From: Closterium sp. NIES-65
Lineage: Eukaryota > Streptophyta > Zygnematophyceae > Desmidiales > Closteriaceae
NCBI GenBank assembly: GCA_948144175.1
Contig: CANXME010000320.1
Location: forward strand, 326,001 to 390,000
DNA length: 64,000 nucleotides
Direction of reading: 5' to 3'
Positions 1 through 10,547 of the stretch are shown piece after piece (position 1 is the stretch's first letter; each line of letters opens with the position of its first letter). The notes under the pieces were generated by a model. That model did not search any database, was not told the origin of the DNA, and saw only the letters and a list, made by a program, of their open reading frames with translations. The position numbers and the translations under genes were made by a program.

Positions 1-245
1 CCCTGCAGCAGCTGCCGTTGCGGCCCTGCCCCGCCCTGCAGCAGCTGCCGTCCCGGCCTGCCCCACCCTGCAGCAACTGCCGTCGCAGCCCTCTCCCGCC
101 CTGCAGCAGCGACCGTCGCGGCCACGTCCCCGCCCTACAGCAGCTGCCGTTGCGGCCCGGCCCTGCCCTGCAGCAACTGCCGCGGAGCTCCCTGCCGCGG
201 TCGCAGCCCCGCCCTGCAGCTGTAGCGGCCCCGCCGTCACCGCCG
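1..245. repeat. GC-rich tandem repeats of the CopA-1 leader
   Basis: Degenerate units of about 30-40 bp are built around GCAGCAGCTGCCGT and CGGCCC and repeat about six times. Other CopA copies have similarly placed GC-rich arrays between LTR and gag (11500-12245, 51670-52560, 62030-63060), so this is read as untranslated leader and not as a gene. Confidence 0.65.
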
Positions 246-289
246 TCTTGCGCCTGCCCTTCCCACCACTGGTGAGCACTGCCCTGCCC

Positions 290-392
290 GCGCTGCTACC
301 GCTGCTACTGCTGCTACTGCTTTTACTGCTCCTACTGCTACTACTACTGCTGCTACTGCTGTTACTGCTGCTACTGCTGCTACTGCTGCTCC
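290..392. repeat. CTG/CTA trinucleotide array
   Basis: About 34 consecutive triplets, mostly CTG, CTA and CTT/CTC variants. It sits where the Gag glycine/glutamine-rich tail would be expected, directly before the first LREWYA-like motif. It encodes leucine, tyrosine/threonine or alanine/threonine runs depending on frame and has no gene of its own. Confidence 0.7.
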
Positions 393-396
393 TGGC

Positions 397-1614
397 GTGG
401 CCAGATGCAGCTCCAGGTCCCGTCCGCGTGAGTCCCTCACGCCCCAGCAGCTTCGTGCGTGGTACGCTAGTTGGGGTTGTCGGGGTGGCCGTAGTGGGAG
501 TCGTCCTGGAGTGGGTAGTTCGGGAGCTTCTTATAGTGGCCCGGTGCAGCTGCAGCGTCGTCCGCACGAGTCCCTCCCGCCCCAACAGCTTCGTGAGTGG
601 TACGCTAGTTGGGGTTGTCGGGGTGGCCGTAGTTGGAGTCGCCCTGGAGTGGGTAGTTCGGGAGCTTTCGGTAGTGGCCAGGTGCAGCTACAGCGTCGTC
701 CCCGCGAGGCTCTTTCGCCCCAGCAGCTTCGTGAGTGGTACGCTCAGAGTAGAGGGTCACTGAGTACTGCTCGCTGCCCGTACGTCATTCGTACGGGTGT
801 CCGGACTGGTCAGCCTTGCGGGACACCTAGTCACACAGAGTCCCGTCTGAGCTACGCTTGGCGTACAGAGTTTGGCGACGACGCCGAGCTCCCCTCCTGG
901 CTGGAGCTGCTTAGGGAGAGGGTAGATATCTTTGCTCTTGACTATGATGCTATCCTCACTGCCATGTATGCATTGTCTACTAGTGGTGAGGGTGCCTGTC
1001 ACCTGTGTGTGCCGCCTGACCCCGGTATCCACTCTGCAGCTCTAGGTGCTGGTGCGTCTCCTGCACCAGGTGCCGGTAAGGCTGCTGCTCTAGGTGCTCG
1101 TGCGTCTCCTGCTCCAAGTGTTGGTGAGGCTGCTGCTCTAGGCGCTCGTGAGTCTACTGCTCCAGGTGCTGGTGAGTCTGCTCTCTCTGGTGCTGCGCCT
1201 GTTGTGGTCTTGCACACCTTCACCCTTGACTCGGGTGCTTCCCGCTCCTTCTTTCGAGATCGCACCACACTCACGCCGCTTAGTCGGCCGGTTGCAGTCC
1301 CCCTGGCAGACCCCTCTTGGGGTCCTGTCCTTGCCCACTACTCCACTGTCCTACCGTGTTCGGCGGCCCCTTCTGGCTCCCTATCAGGTCTGTACCTCCC
1401 CTCGTTCTCTACGAACTTTGTGAGTGGGGCTGACAAACAGGATGGGGGAGTTGACCAGTTCACTCCTGCGAGTCAACGAGTGACCCACTCCACGTGTGCT
1501 CGGACGGGCCGTCACTTGGCCACGTTTACCCGTCAGCCGGGGTCGAGCCTGTACACACTGACTACCGAGTCTCCTCCGCTTACAGCATCTGGTCAGGTAG
1601 CTGCGTCGGGTTAG
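397..1614 (+). pseudogene. CopA-1 Gag C-terminus and aspartic protease (broken)
   Basis: The frame carries three LREWYA-type repeats, then a zinc-knuckle-like stretch with some cysteines kept, and then a segment ending in DYDAILTAMYAL that is conserved in all CopA copies. After an alanine/glycine-rich spacer comes the protease motif LDSGASRSFF at about 1225-1254, with the catalytic DSG at 1228-1236. The first ~300 residues of Gag seen in the other copies are absent. The frame ends at TAG 1612-1614, where the sister copies have CAG. The protease would normally cut the copia polyprotein inside the virus-like particle. It is not expected to work here. Confidence 0.85.
421..760 (+). repeat. 138-bp in-frame tandem repeat in CopA-1
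   Basis: The segment starting CGTCCGCGTGAG at 421 recurs at 559 and again, as a shorter third copy, at 697. The period is exactly 138 bp (46 codons), so the frame is kept. Each unit carries the motif PQQLR(A/E)WYA, which is present once in the sister copies. Confidence 0.85.
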
Positions 1615-1656
1615 GTGTTTGCTGCAGCGTCCAGGTCTGGTCTGACCCTTGCTCGT

Positions 1657-2636
1657 GTCGTCTCCTGTCTTACCAGACTCTCCTCTGGCACCACCGCCTT
1701 GGTCACCCCTCCTTGCCTTGTCTCCAAGGCATGGCCCCTCAGGGTCACCCCCTTCCCCCTCAGGGTCCTGCCCCCTCTGGTGTGTCCCAGGTAGACGCAG
1801 TCGAGCCTGTCGAGGTAGCTGTTGACTCTGGTGCTGCTAGGGGTGCTGAGCCTGCGGGTGCCGGGTCTGGGGGTGCTGAGCCTGAGCGTGCGGAGCCTGG
1901 GGGTGCTGGGTCTGGGGGTGCTGAGTCTCGGGGTGCTGAGCGCGGGGATGCTGAGTCTGGGGGTGCGGAGCCTGAGGGTGCTGGGCCTGCTCGTGTGGAG
2001 TCTGGCGGTGTTGGGCCAGGAGGTTCTTCGGGTGCTTTGTCCCAGCGGGAGCTACTCTCTCCACAGGAGCTGCGCGAGTGGTTTGCTCGGCACTGGAGCC
2101 GTGCTGCTGGAGCTGGTGGTGATGCCGGGGCTGGAGGTTCTACTGCTGCTGGGGGTGCTGGAGCCACGGGTCCCGGAGGTGCTCGTACTGGAGGTACTAG
2201 AGCTGCTGGGCCTGGTGGTGCTACTGGTGCTGGAGCTGCTGGCGGTGCTGGAGCTGCTGGTGTTTCTGGAGCTGGTGGTGCTGCTGGAGTAGGTGCCGCT
2301 GGAGGTACTAGAGCCGTAGCTGCTGCGTCTTCTGGTGGTCCTGCTGGAGCTGGAGCTGCTGGAGGTGCTGGAGCTAAAGGTGCTGCTGGAGCCGGTGCTC
2401 CTGTGGGTGCTGGAGTTGGCGCTACTGGAGCAGCTGGTGGTGCTGCTGGAGCTGGTGGAGCTGCTGGAGTCGGAGCTGACGCTGGGGGTGCTGGTGCTAT
2501 CCCTGCTGGTTCTGAAGGTGCTGCGCAACCACGGCCATACTTCGTTCCGCTCCTTGAGCAAGTTCTTGGTCTTCCGCCTTCTACTGGTCCTGCTCCTTCC
2601 TTAGGGTGTCCACCGCCTGTCCAGTCCAAGTCATAG
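1657..2636 (+). pseudogene. CopA-1 integrase remnant and repetitive linker
   Basis: A frame change near 1650 leads into LLWHHRLGHPSL, the histidine part of the integrase zinc-binding domain. At about 1733-1745 the sequence jumps straight to the proline-rich stretch that in CopA-4 lies after the integrase core. The whole catalytic core with its D, D and E residues is therefore deleted. A pentapeptide-repeat linker follows (about 1840-2000), then the motif SPQELREWFA and a long alanine/glycine-rich tract. The frame stops at TAG 2634-2636, where relatives have CAG. Confidence 0.8.
1838..2010 (+). repeat. 15-bp minisatellite coding for a G-A-E-P-G-type pentapeptide
   Basis: About a dozen degenerate copies of a unit such as GGTGCTGAGCCTGGG lie between the integrase and the reverse transcriptase. 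The other CopA copies carry the same array with different copy numbers. Confidence 0.8.
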
Positions 2637-4790
2637 TTACAGCTGGCCTCCCCACTGCCTGCTCCTTCTCCCTACACTGGTCCTACTGGAGGTCTTGCTG
2701 AGCGTCGTGAGCCTGAGTATCGTCCTGCGTCGCCTGTTCGTGCTACTCGCACTGGTCGTCGTGTTCCGCGTCAGCGTCCTCCTGCGGTCCCGGGCACGCA
2801 CCAGATGGCATTGCGTCCTTCCACTGCTCCGCAGCGTGTCCCTTTGCCGTCTACTCCTGAGTCCTCTCTTCCTGCTCTAAGTGACCCGGAGTCTGACTCC
2901 TTTCGTGCTGCCAGTCCTACTGTCATGCGTCTCCTAGCTACTGTTGTCACTGACCCTTCCTTTGAGTCCACTGCTGCGTCTGCCTTAATTGCTGAGCTTG
3001 TCGACTTCGCTGCTCACTGACGTCTAGACTACGCCGCTAGTCTTGTTGCTGAGTCTGGGTCTGTCTGTCCTCCGTCCGTCGGGGGTGAGTGTGCTCTTAG
3101 CACGGACGTCCTTGAGGATAGGCAGGAGGAGTTCCAATGTTTTGCTGCTGCTTTACCTCATCTCGTGTCCATGCTAATTGCCCCTGAGGGAGACCCGGAT
3201 GCACTAGACATCCCGACCTTGCGCTTTTACGCAGAGGTGATAGAGGGTCCCTACTCCTTTTAGTGGCAGACAGCCATGGATGCAAAGATGGCTTCCTGGA
3301 AGTCCACAGGCCCATACGTCGACGAGGTTCCCCCACCTGGGGCGAACATCGTCAGTGGCATGTGGATTTTCAGGATGAAGCGGCCGCTGGGTTCCCCGCC
3401 TGTCTTCAAGGCGCGCTACATGGCTCGAGGCTTCAGTCAGCGGCAGGGAGTTGACTATTTTCAGACCTTGTCTCCCCCCCCGAAGATGACCACTCTTCGG
3501 GTGCTGCTGCACATAGCCACTCAGCGCGACTACGAGCTTCACTCTCTTGACTTCAGCACTGCTTTCTTGCAGGGCTGCCTGCACGAGGAGATCTGGCTAC
3601 GCCGCCCACCTGGCTTCACTAGGTCGTTTCCTCCTGGTACCCAGTGGAGCCTCCGGCGGCCAGTCTACGGTCTCCGCCAGGTGCCCCGTGAGTGGCATGA
3701 CACACTGAGGACTACGCTTGCGGCTCTTGGGTTTGCTCCTTCTACTGCCGACCCATCGCTGTTTCTACGCACCGACACCTCTTTGTCGCCGTTCTACATC
3801 CTCGTGTACGTCGACGACTTGGTCTTTGCTAATGCTGACATTGCTGGACTCGCCCACGTGAAGTCCGAGCTGCAGAAGAGACAGGCGTGCACAGACCTGG
3901 GTGAATTGCACAACTAACTTGGCTTGCAGATCACCCAGGACAGAGCACGGCGCACCATTACCCTGACTTAGTCACACATGGTACAGCAGGACCTTCAGGG
4001 CTTCGACTTCACGTACTCCTCGCCTCAGGCCACTCCTCTTGTCTACTCGCCACTCGCTCTTAGCTCTGCCTCGGACGAGTCCGTAGAGCCGAGTGGCCCG
4101 TACCCAGAGCTTGTTGGCTGCCTCTTATACCTGATGACCTGCACTCGACCTGACCTTGAAAACCCTCTTAGCATCTTGGCACGCTATGTTGCTCCTGGGA
4201 GACACCGACCAGAGCACATGGCTGCAGCGAAGAGGGTGTTGCGCTACTTGTGCAGTACGTCGGGCATGGGGCTCGTGCTTGGAGGGCGGAGTCCAGTGGT
4301 CCTCACTGGTCACGCAGACGCGTCTTGGGTTGACGAGTTGGTTGCGCAGCGGTCGTCACAGGGTTACACCTTCAGCCTTGGTTCCGGCTCTGTTTCGTGG
4401 CGGTCTACCCGCTCGTCTTCGGTTCTCAGCTCCAGCTGTGAGGCTGAGATCTACGCAGGGGCCATGGCTGCACAGGAGTTACGCTGGCTCACCTACCTGC
4501 TGAGTGACCTAGGAGAGCCGCCTCGTTCTCCTCCAGTTCTGTACGTAGACAACAAGGCCATGCTGGTCTTGTGTCGGGAGCACAGACTGGAGCACAGAAC
4601 GAAGCACATTGCTCTTCGCTACTTCCTTGCTCGTGAGCTGCAACAGTGTGGTCAGCTGTGCCTTGCTTACGTGGCCTCTCGGGCCAACACTTGTGATATC
4701 TTTACCAAGGCACTTCAGCCTTATGATCATCAGCGCTTTTGTGCGATGCTAGGTCTTGTGCCTTCTTGGCCTCACTTGCTCACTTCTTGA
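2637..4790 (+). pseudogene. CopA-1 reverse transcriptase and RNase H (broken)
   Basis: This is the RVT_2-type copia reverse transcriptase followed by copia RNase H, in one frame interrupted by stops. FKARYMARGF and YFQTLSP mark the RT start, LDFSTAFLQG the first aspartate region, and LVYVDDLVFA (about 3805-3834) the catalytic YVDD box. RNase H motifs are GHADASW, SSCEAEIYA and DNKAMLVL, and TKHIALRYFLARE near the end. In-frame stops fall near 3018, 3262, 3915 and 3969; those at 3262 and 3969 are CAG-to-TAG relative to CopA-2. The natural stop is TGA 4788-4790. Confidence 0.9.
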
Positions 4791-5023
4791 CTTTGCTTGT
4801 ACTGTGATCTATATATACATGCACTTGCATGCTTACCCTTGTTAGGTTGAGATCACTGTCTTGCTTGTTCACCTTGATATATAACTCTGCATGTGAACTG
4901 ACCTTGTGGCCTTGTGCTTGTGCTCAGATTGTATGGTGATGTTGTGATCCACCCTGAGCTTGCCTTGCTTTGCTTGACTGGTCTTGTGACCTCTTGTTCT
5001 CCCCCACTTTGCCTATGGGGGTG
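4791..5023 (+). other. CopA-1 3' untranslated region
   Basis: No gene. AT-richer sequence with several CTTGCTTG and TATATA runs, conserved with 18094-18305 of CopA-2. It ends in a G-rich tract (GCCTATGGGGGTG) just before the LTR, the likely polypurine tract. Confidence 0.7.
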
Positions 5024-5155
5024 TGTCAAACATATATGACATAGTCTGTGTAGGCTCTAGTGGGGTAGACTATATGAGGCACAACACTGCTAGGTTTTCT
5101 CACTTGTACCCATCTCCTTGCTAGTTCAGCTATTCCTTGTTCTATCCTTTTCACA
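5024..5155 (+). repeat. CopA-1 3' LTR
   Basis: 132 bp, starting TGTCAAACATAT and ending TTTTCACA. It aligns with the CopA-2 LTR through TGTGTAGGCT, TAGTGGGGTA and CTTGTAC blocks but is clearly diverged, so CopA-1 is an older copy. Confidence 0.8.
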
Positions 5156-5166
5156 ACATGACCCCT

Positions 5167-6330
5167 TGGTTTTCCACGCGAACCAACGTGTGGCTGTGGC
5201 GAAGACTAATCCATGAAGGTGCGTAGCGTCCAGAGCACGCCTTCGAACTCGCGTCGCATACTGGAGGTTGTCCACAGATTGTTGGGCATGCCAGCACTTG
5301 CGTTGTTCGGTGTTCCGTGAAAGGTAGAGAGGGTGGCACCCCAGCTGTGCGCGCTGGCGTCCACCTGGATGATGGCGTCGTAGTGATGCGGATGGTGGAA
5401 TGGTGCACCGTTGAAACGGTCGAACTGTTCCATCCAGAAGCGTAGCTCATGGATGGCCTCTGTTGACAACGACGCCTTCGAGTGCCATGAGGGCGCGTTG
5501 TTGATAAGTTGCAATAACTTGTGGCTGAAGGCTCGTGCGGTTGCGCCCAAAGCGAGGCTCATGGAAGCAAGCATTCCAGTCACTCGAGCGATTTGACGAA
5601 CGTTCACTTGGTGACCAGCGCATCCGGAATCGATGAGACTTGTAATTGTAGCTCGTAACAGGGAGTGCTGTTCTTCTCCGACCGAGAATTTGCCGACTTG
5701 TGTGTTCAACTCGAGTCCGAGGAAGCGAAGCTCCTGTGTGGGGACCAGACGCGACTTTTTCTCGTTGATTATAATGTCGGCATCCCTCAGGTCCCTTACG
5801 ATTTGTGCGCATGCGGCCCCCGCTTGTTGTGCGGTCTCTGCCAGGATCAGTATATCATCCACACACGGGATAACCTGCCACCCGAGAGATCTCCATCGTC
5901 GGGCCAACTGTTTGATGAGCTGCGTGAAGATGAAAGGGGCCGTGGCCAGACCGAATGGCAGGGACTGGAAGAAGTAGTAGTTGCCTTCGAACTGGAATCC
6001 TAAGTACTTCCAGCAGGTGGGATGGATGTCCACGTGATAATACCCTGACTTGAGATCAACCGATAGCATCCAGTCATTCGGCTGGATCAACCCCGCTACC
6101 CGCGCGAGGCCTTCGTACTTGAATTTAGGAATGCACAAGTGCTCGTTGACCTTCCGCAGGTCGAGGATGAGCCGACATTTTTCTCGCTGTTCGACCACAT
6201 TGAGTGGGCTAATGCATATTAGTGTTGATCGGTCAGGAGCTTTTGCCGCTGCTCCTGTTCGCAGGAGGTCCTTAATGGCATCGCGTGTGAAATCAGAATG
6301 CGCCTGGGCGCCTGCGTGGTTTTTCCTTTT
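5167..6330 (-). pseudogene. DIRS-type reverse transcriptase and RNase H, truncated
   Basis: The frame reads through CRLILDLRKVNEHL, DWMLSVDLKSGYYHVDI (first catalytic aspartate) and FFQSLPFGLATAPFIFT to VIPCVDDILIL, where CVDD stands for the usual YxDD box. RNase H follows with IIQVDASAHSWGA and SSMRREFEGVLW. The LPFGLxxAP and YLGF patterns fit DIRS/PAT reverse transcriptases better than gypsy or copia. An in-frame TAG ends the long frame at 5206. The RNase H continues in another frame to LVRVENQGVM near 5167, where the family usually has DN. The frame is open upstream of the first methionine (6198) to about 6330. Confidence 0.7.
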
Positions 6331-6559
6331 GAAAGGTGCCGGGGGTCCATTCTTCCATGGGAACCAATATCCGTGTGAGATAATGGACAGGATGAGGCTA
6401 CTATCGCATCAGGAGCGCCACCAGTGTAGTGCTCAGTGGAGCCGTCCGCGCATTATAAATACTGTCTTGTCAGAAACCGGACAATGAGGAATCAGCTGAC
6501 TTCCAGAGCCTTTATACTAAGGAACTAAGGCTGAGAGGCTGAGGGAAGAGGCCTAGATG

Positions 6560-6647
<88 letters not shown>

Positions 6648-7040
6648 TTTTTAAGACGTGTGTGTGAACAACAACACAATGCATGATCCTCCATGCTGTT
6701 TCTTAGGTCCTCCTGGACCTTGATGGGTCGCTTGATGCGTGATGAGGCTCACGCGTCACTTGATTTCGTATTAAGGTGTATGAACCTTTCGGCTCGATTT
6801 TTCTCACCCGCCCCCTTTTTTTTTTTTTTTTGTTCTTCTTCTTCTTCTTTGCTTTGCACTGGTTGTTGCTGGTTGCCCATATCATAGTGCAGACCATCCT
6901 TGAGCCCAAGGTACCAAATTGAAGTATAAATGACAAGCACTTCCATAGGCAACTTATCATCACATAATAACCATTTCTTGCAAAAATACACAAAAGCACC
7001 AATAGCTAATGGCCCCTAGGGCTCCTCCTTGGGCCCCTTG
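6331..7040. other. No gene recognised between the DIRS-like pol and gag
   Basis: Contains a (CT)n microsatellite, a T-run at about 6812-6829 followed by TTC repeats, and otherwise AT-rich sequence. No conserved frame is visible on either strand. Part may be a small insertion that separates gag from pol. Confidence 0.5.
6561..6644. repeat. (CT)42 microsatellite
   Basis: An uninterrupted CT dinucleotide run of 84 bp within the DIRS-like fragment. Confidence 0.97.
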
Positions 7041-7138
7041 GCCTTAGTTCCTTAGGCTGCTCCTCAGCCTTGCACCCCCTGGTGCAGCCCCGTTATGTCC
7101 CTTTGACATAAGGGGAAAGGGCTCCGCCCTTTGGTCCC

Positions 7139-8293
7139 TCACACTACGGGTGTGGGGCCTTGGCCTCCACGCCCCCCCATGGGGCAGGCGTTCGCCATGT
7201 GGCCGGGCTGGCCGCAGCGAAAACAGGTACCCTTGAAGGTCCTTTCCTGGCAAGAGCCTTGCCCGGAGCCTTTGTTGCCGAGTTCGCCGGCGTTGAGGCC
7301 ACCCCTGCGGGTGGGACGGTTGTAGGTCATGCGAGCGCGCATCGACGCGGCCACATCGGCCACGGCCATCTTGTACGAACGGGAGGTCAGCACGCTCTTG
7401 GACTTGTAGAGCTGGAAGCGATTGGCCGCCTCGAAGCCCGCCTCGTCCGCCACCAAGAGCACCTCAAATCACTTGTTAATGAGCGACTCGATTTGAGCAA
7501 TGTTGGTGCGAGTGCCTTCCGCATCGCCTTGCTAGAGCTTGAACTCAATGTGCCTGAGGTGGGCTTGGATAGCAGAGAAAACCTCTACCTGGTCGCGTAC
7601 GCCCTTGCGGTTGAACGTGGAGTTTGCGGTTGCGGGGTTGAGGGGGGGAAGCGTAGAGCAAGAGGCATGAGTGAAAATTGGGTTGTGACGGCGAGGGGAG
7701 GCCTCACCCTCAGCGTCGTCGGACTCGTCGCTGTCATCTTCGATGGGAGCGGGGGCCGGGTCCTTCTCGATGCGGGCAGTCTTGGGAGGGCGCGGTGCGA
7801 CGGCGGGAGCTTCTTCTTTCTTCTTATCATATTTTGCAGAAGTTGTAGCGTCCTCATTTTTTGAAGTCCCCGCCGTAACAGGCACGTGCTGCTGTAACAG
7901 CGCCAGTAGTGCTTGCAGTTGCGCCGGGTTGAACGGGGGGTTGGGGTCGGTCGTGGCTGGTGTGTGGCTCGAGGGTGCTGGCGCGTGCTGCTTGACACGT
8001 GCGCCTGAGGGGCTCGAGGTGGTGGTCAAGACAACCGCGTCAGCGGTTGTCTTTTTTGCCACTTTGCGCGGCTACCTGGAAGTCGAGCGAGGGGCGGAAG
8101 GCTCCTCGGAAGGCGCCGGGGAGCCTCCGCCCAGCAGGACCTCGACACCAGTGACGAGGTCCTCGTGTGACTCCTCGGCAGCCCGTTTCGGGCGACGGGC
8201 GGTTGTCCTGGTCGGAATGTTGGCATTCGGGGCGACAGGAGTGTCTGTCGCCTTGTTGCCCTCGCGATTAGCAGTGTTGTTCGCCAGCGCCAT
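7139..8293 (-). pseudogene. Gag-like protein with CCHC zinc knuckle of the DIRS-like element
   Basis: One frame starting at ATG 8293 (MALANNTANREG) runs to 7139 with at least three in-frame stops (8072-8074, 7532-7534 and one near 7470). It is rich in alanine, proline and threonine, has an acidic patch (DDSDESDDAEGE) and ends in a classical knuckle, CFRCGQPGHMANAC, near 7170-7215. The knuckle and the position upstream of the reverse transcriptase identify it as a nucleocapsid-type Gag. No capsid fold can be recognised by eye. Confidence 0.65.
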
Positions 8294-8678
8294 GGCTCCA
8301 ATGTTGTGTTTAAAAATATCCGCAAGTAGAGTCGTCGGGGCAGTGAAGCGAGGGAGTGACTGCGTCTTCGCCGGACTGGACGAGATTGAAAACTCTAACT
8401 TCGAAATTGTAAAGAAGAACGTGGGTGAGGCCGAATGGCCTCAACCCCCTCTTTTGTAGCCAAAAGAGGGCGAGTAGCGATGCGACGCTGCCTTTGCTGC
8501 GTTGGCAATCGCTACACTTTCACAATACGCAATGTTTGAAAAGTGTTACACACTTTTAAATTTTTACATTTCTTTTCATACAGTATACAGGATGTGGTGG
8601 AAATCAATACTTTTCCGGAGATGATGATGTGGGATATGTATGTGCTTCGCTCATTTCCTCCTCCTTGGTAACTCACAT
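8294..8678. other. Upstream flank of the DIRS-like gag; no gene seen
   Basis: The first 170 bases contain short inverted stretches (AAAGAGGG/CCCTCTTTT near 8450-8470). The remainder is AT-rich with no open frame. It could hold the terminal repeat of the DIRS-like element, but no second copy is in the window to compare. Confidence 0.4.
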
Positions 8679-8763
8679 ACCGTATTCTCCCGGATAAAAC
8701 ACCCCTCCGTAATTGTACCAGGCCCTCAGAAGTCAGAGAAATTTGTCTGATTTGCTTGGAAAA

Positions 8764-8909
8764 GTCTGAGATTTCAGATATTTTTTTGGGTGTACTCTGT
8801 GAAATTCAGAGTTTTTTTTGGCCTCAACTATGTAAAAATCAGATTTTCTTTATATGCTGACTCTGAGATTTCAGAGTTTCCTGGGAGTGTACTCTGAGGA
8901 ATTCAGAGT
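8764..8909. repeat. Left subterminal palindrome cluster of the hAT element
   Basis: Near-palindromes of the form (G/C)TCTGA-n-TCAGA(G/C): GTCTGAGATTTCAGAT (8764), ACTCTGTGAAATTCAGAGT (8794), ACTCTGAGATTTCAGAGT (8860) and ACTCTGAGGAATTCAGAGT (8891). The core resembles the TCTGA of the terminal repeat itself. Confidence 0.8.
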
Positions 8910-9501
8910 ACAAACGAGTACTGACTCTGATTGTAACTACCTGTGCACCGACACCCAGGATTACCGGTGGTACATTGTACCTGTGCAGTCAATCACGCGA
9001 AATCTGTGCCAACTGTCAAGTTCTGTAGGCGACGCCGCCCTGAGGCGCGGTGTTTCCCTCGTACAGCTGGATGATTCCCCCGCCCTGCGGCGCGATGTTT
9101 CCCACGCTGTAAGCTCCAGCACACACTCTGTTAGAGCATTGATTGGTCCGTTTGGCAGCTTTTGACTGCCATCACGAACCCCACCACCACCAGTGTCCAC
9201 AACGCTGCAGCAGTTGCCACCCACGTAAAGGTGATGGCAAGCAGACGTTGCCAAGAACACCCGTTAATTGGTCCCTTTGGCAGCATCGTGCACGGCAGAC
9301 GCGCCTCGTCGTTGCCGTGCATGCTAGGCAACCACAGCTCTACGAGCTAGGGTTTCATCCCCATCCCTCAAGCCAGCTTCAAATCAGGGGGCCCCTCCAC
9401 TGCCCAGTTCAGTAGCCTCAGAACCGCCTCTCGTACCTGCTCGGCAGGCTCTCTCAACTCTTCGCCATGGCTCAGCCCGACAATCCCGCTACCTCCGATG
9501 A

Positions 9502-10270
9502 CGACAACACTTCTTCCTGCCAGACGATTACCCACTGGATCGTGTCGAGAGGAAACGGCGGTGCCTTCAGTGGCTACAGTCACTGGTCACCTTGTTCAAG
9601 GCCGACCTGACTGAGGAGATTGTGCCAGGTATGCCTTATCATGTTGCTTCGTTGCTCTGCTTGTGTACTGTGCGATGCTTCAGTCGATGTGTTTGATTAA
9701 TCATTCAAAGATGTTCTATTGTTGTTTGTGTTTGTTTACTCATTCCATTCTGTTTACCCAATCCCGCCAGGAGTCAACAAGCACCGTGCAAAGAAGGAGC
9801 TGCGCATGTTTACCTCGGTGCTTGCAGCCTCTACCAAGGGCGACCGCAGCTTCCACGCGGGACTCACAGCCATGCTCAAGACGCCGGACTGGCGGGACAA
9901 CTACCCCAACCTTGTTCATCTGTGGGTGGCGGTAGCTGTCCTGCCGCTGAGCACCGTGGAGTGCGAGCGTGGGTTTTCGAGGCAGAACATTATCAAGTCG
10001 TGGAAGAGAGGCTCGCTGAAGGATGCACAGCTGGGCGACCTCATGTGCATGAGCCTCATGGACTACGAGCCCAACTGGGAGGAGATCGTGACAATCTGGA
10101 GGGCCTACAAGAAGCGCAAGCCCCACAGCAACGCTCCTCTCCCGCCTGCAGGAAAGCAACTGAACAGGGCCAAGGAGGCAGAGGAGGTGATGGAAGTAGA
10201 AGACATAGATCAGGATGATTATGATGATGATGATGCATCCGATGGTGATGATGATGGATTTGATGAGTAG
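9502..10270 (+). pseudogene. hAT transposase C-terminal dimerisation domain fragment
   Basis: The frame is open from 9502 to 9628, is interrupted by a likely intron 9629-9770 (GT to CCCGCCAG) and continues 9771-10270, ending TAG. The joined frame keeps phase across the intron (IVP-G-VNKHRAKKEL). The second part carries the hAT signature WRDNYPNLVHLWVAVAVLPL followed by STVECERGFSRQNIIKS, the C-terminal dimerisation region of hAT transposases and of ZNF862-like host proteins. The tail is strongly acidic (DDYDDDDASDGDDDGFDE). The DDE catalytic core is not present, so it cannot act alone. A TGA at 9499-9501 blocks extension upstream. Confidence 0.85.
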
Positions 10271-10434
10271 ACTAGAGTAGATAGGATAGGATATATATAG
10301 CTGCAAGCTAGGTACTAGTAGTATGACTCTGTTATGTGCTAGGGTGTATGTTGTAACTTGTAGGCCAGCCTTATGTAGTTGAAAAACACTAAATACAACT
10401 CACCAGCAATTCATCAGACTAATCATTAAGGTAA

Positions 10435-10547
10435 ACTCTGATTGCTTCAGACTTTTTTTTAAAGACACTCTGAAGTTTCAGCCTTTGTTTCAAACCTAGT
10501 CTGATCAAATCAGACTAACTCAGTGTACTAAGTCTGACAAATCAGAC
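10435..10547. repeat. Right subterminal palindrome cluster of the hAT element
   Basis: ACTCTGATTGCTTCAGACT, TAGTCTGATCAAATCAGACTA (about 10498-10518) and AGTCTGACAAATCAGAC (about 10531-10547). These match the left-end cluster in form and spacing to the terminus. Confidence 0.75.

Larger units (their letters stand above)
1..5155 (+). mobile_element. CopA-1, decayed Ty1/copia LTR retrotransposon, 5' end outside the window
   Basis: The order is repetitive leader, Gag remnant, protease, integrase remnant, linker, reverse transcriptase, RNase H and 3' LTR, which is the copia order. Most of Gag and the whole integrase core are missing compared with the sister copies at 12364-18093 and 52628-63319. 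Several in-frame stops remain. The 3' LTR at 5024-5155 abuts a DIRS-like element, so CopA-1 probably inserted into it. The 5' LTR lies outside the window and the target duplication cannot be checked. Confidence 0.9.
5156..8460 (-). mobile_element. DIRS-like retroelement fragment
   Basis: On the minus strand a Gag-like frame with a CCHC knuckle (8293 down to 7139) precedes a DIRS-type reverse transcriptase/RNase H (about 6330 down to 5167). No integrase is present. The tyrosine recombinase expected for DIRS elements is not seen; it would lie beyond the point where CopA-1 cuts the element. The left boundary is therefore set by the CopA-1 LTR and the right boundary is not resolved. Confidence 0.65.

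Noticed and set aside
1822..2604. Leucine/valine-rich open frames that look like membrane proteins (also 15193-15906, 55687-56397, 58297-58959)
   Set aside because: They are other-frame readings of the GC-rich pentapeptide and alanine/glycine repeats of CopA linkers.
9131..9350. Small open frames in the hAT interior
   Set aside because: No conserved motif; the segment contains short duplicated stretches such as TTGGTCC(G/C)TTTGGCAGC and looks like filler.
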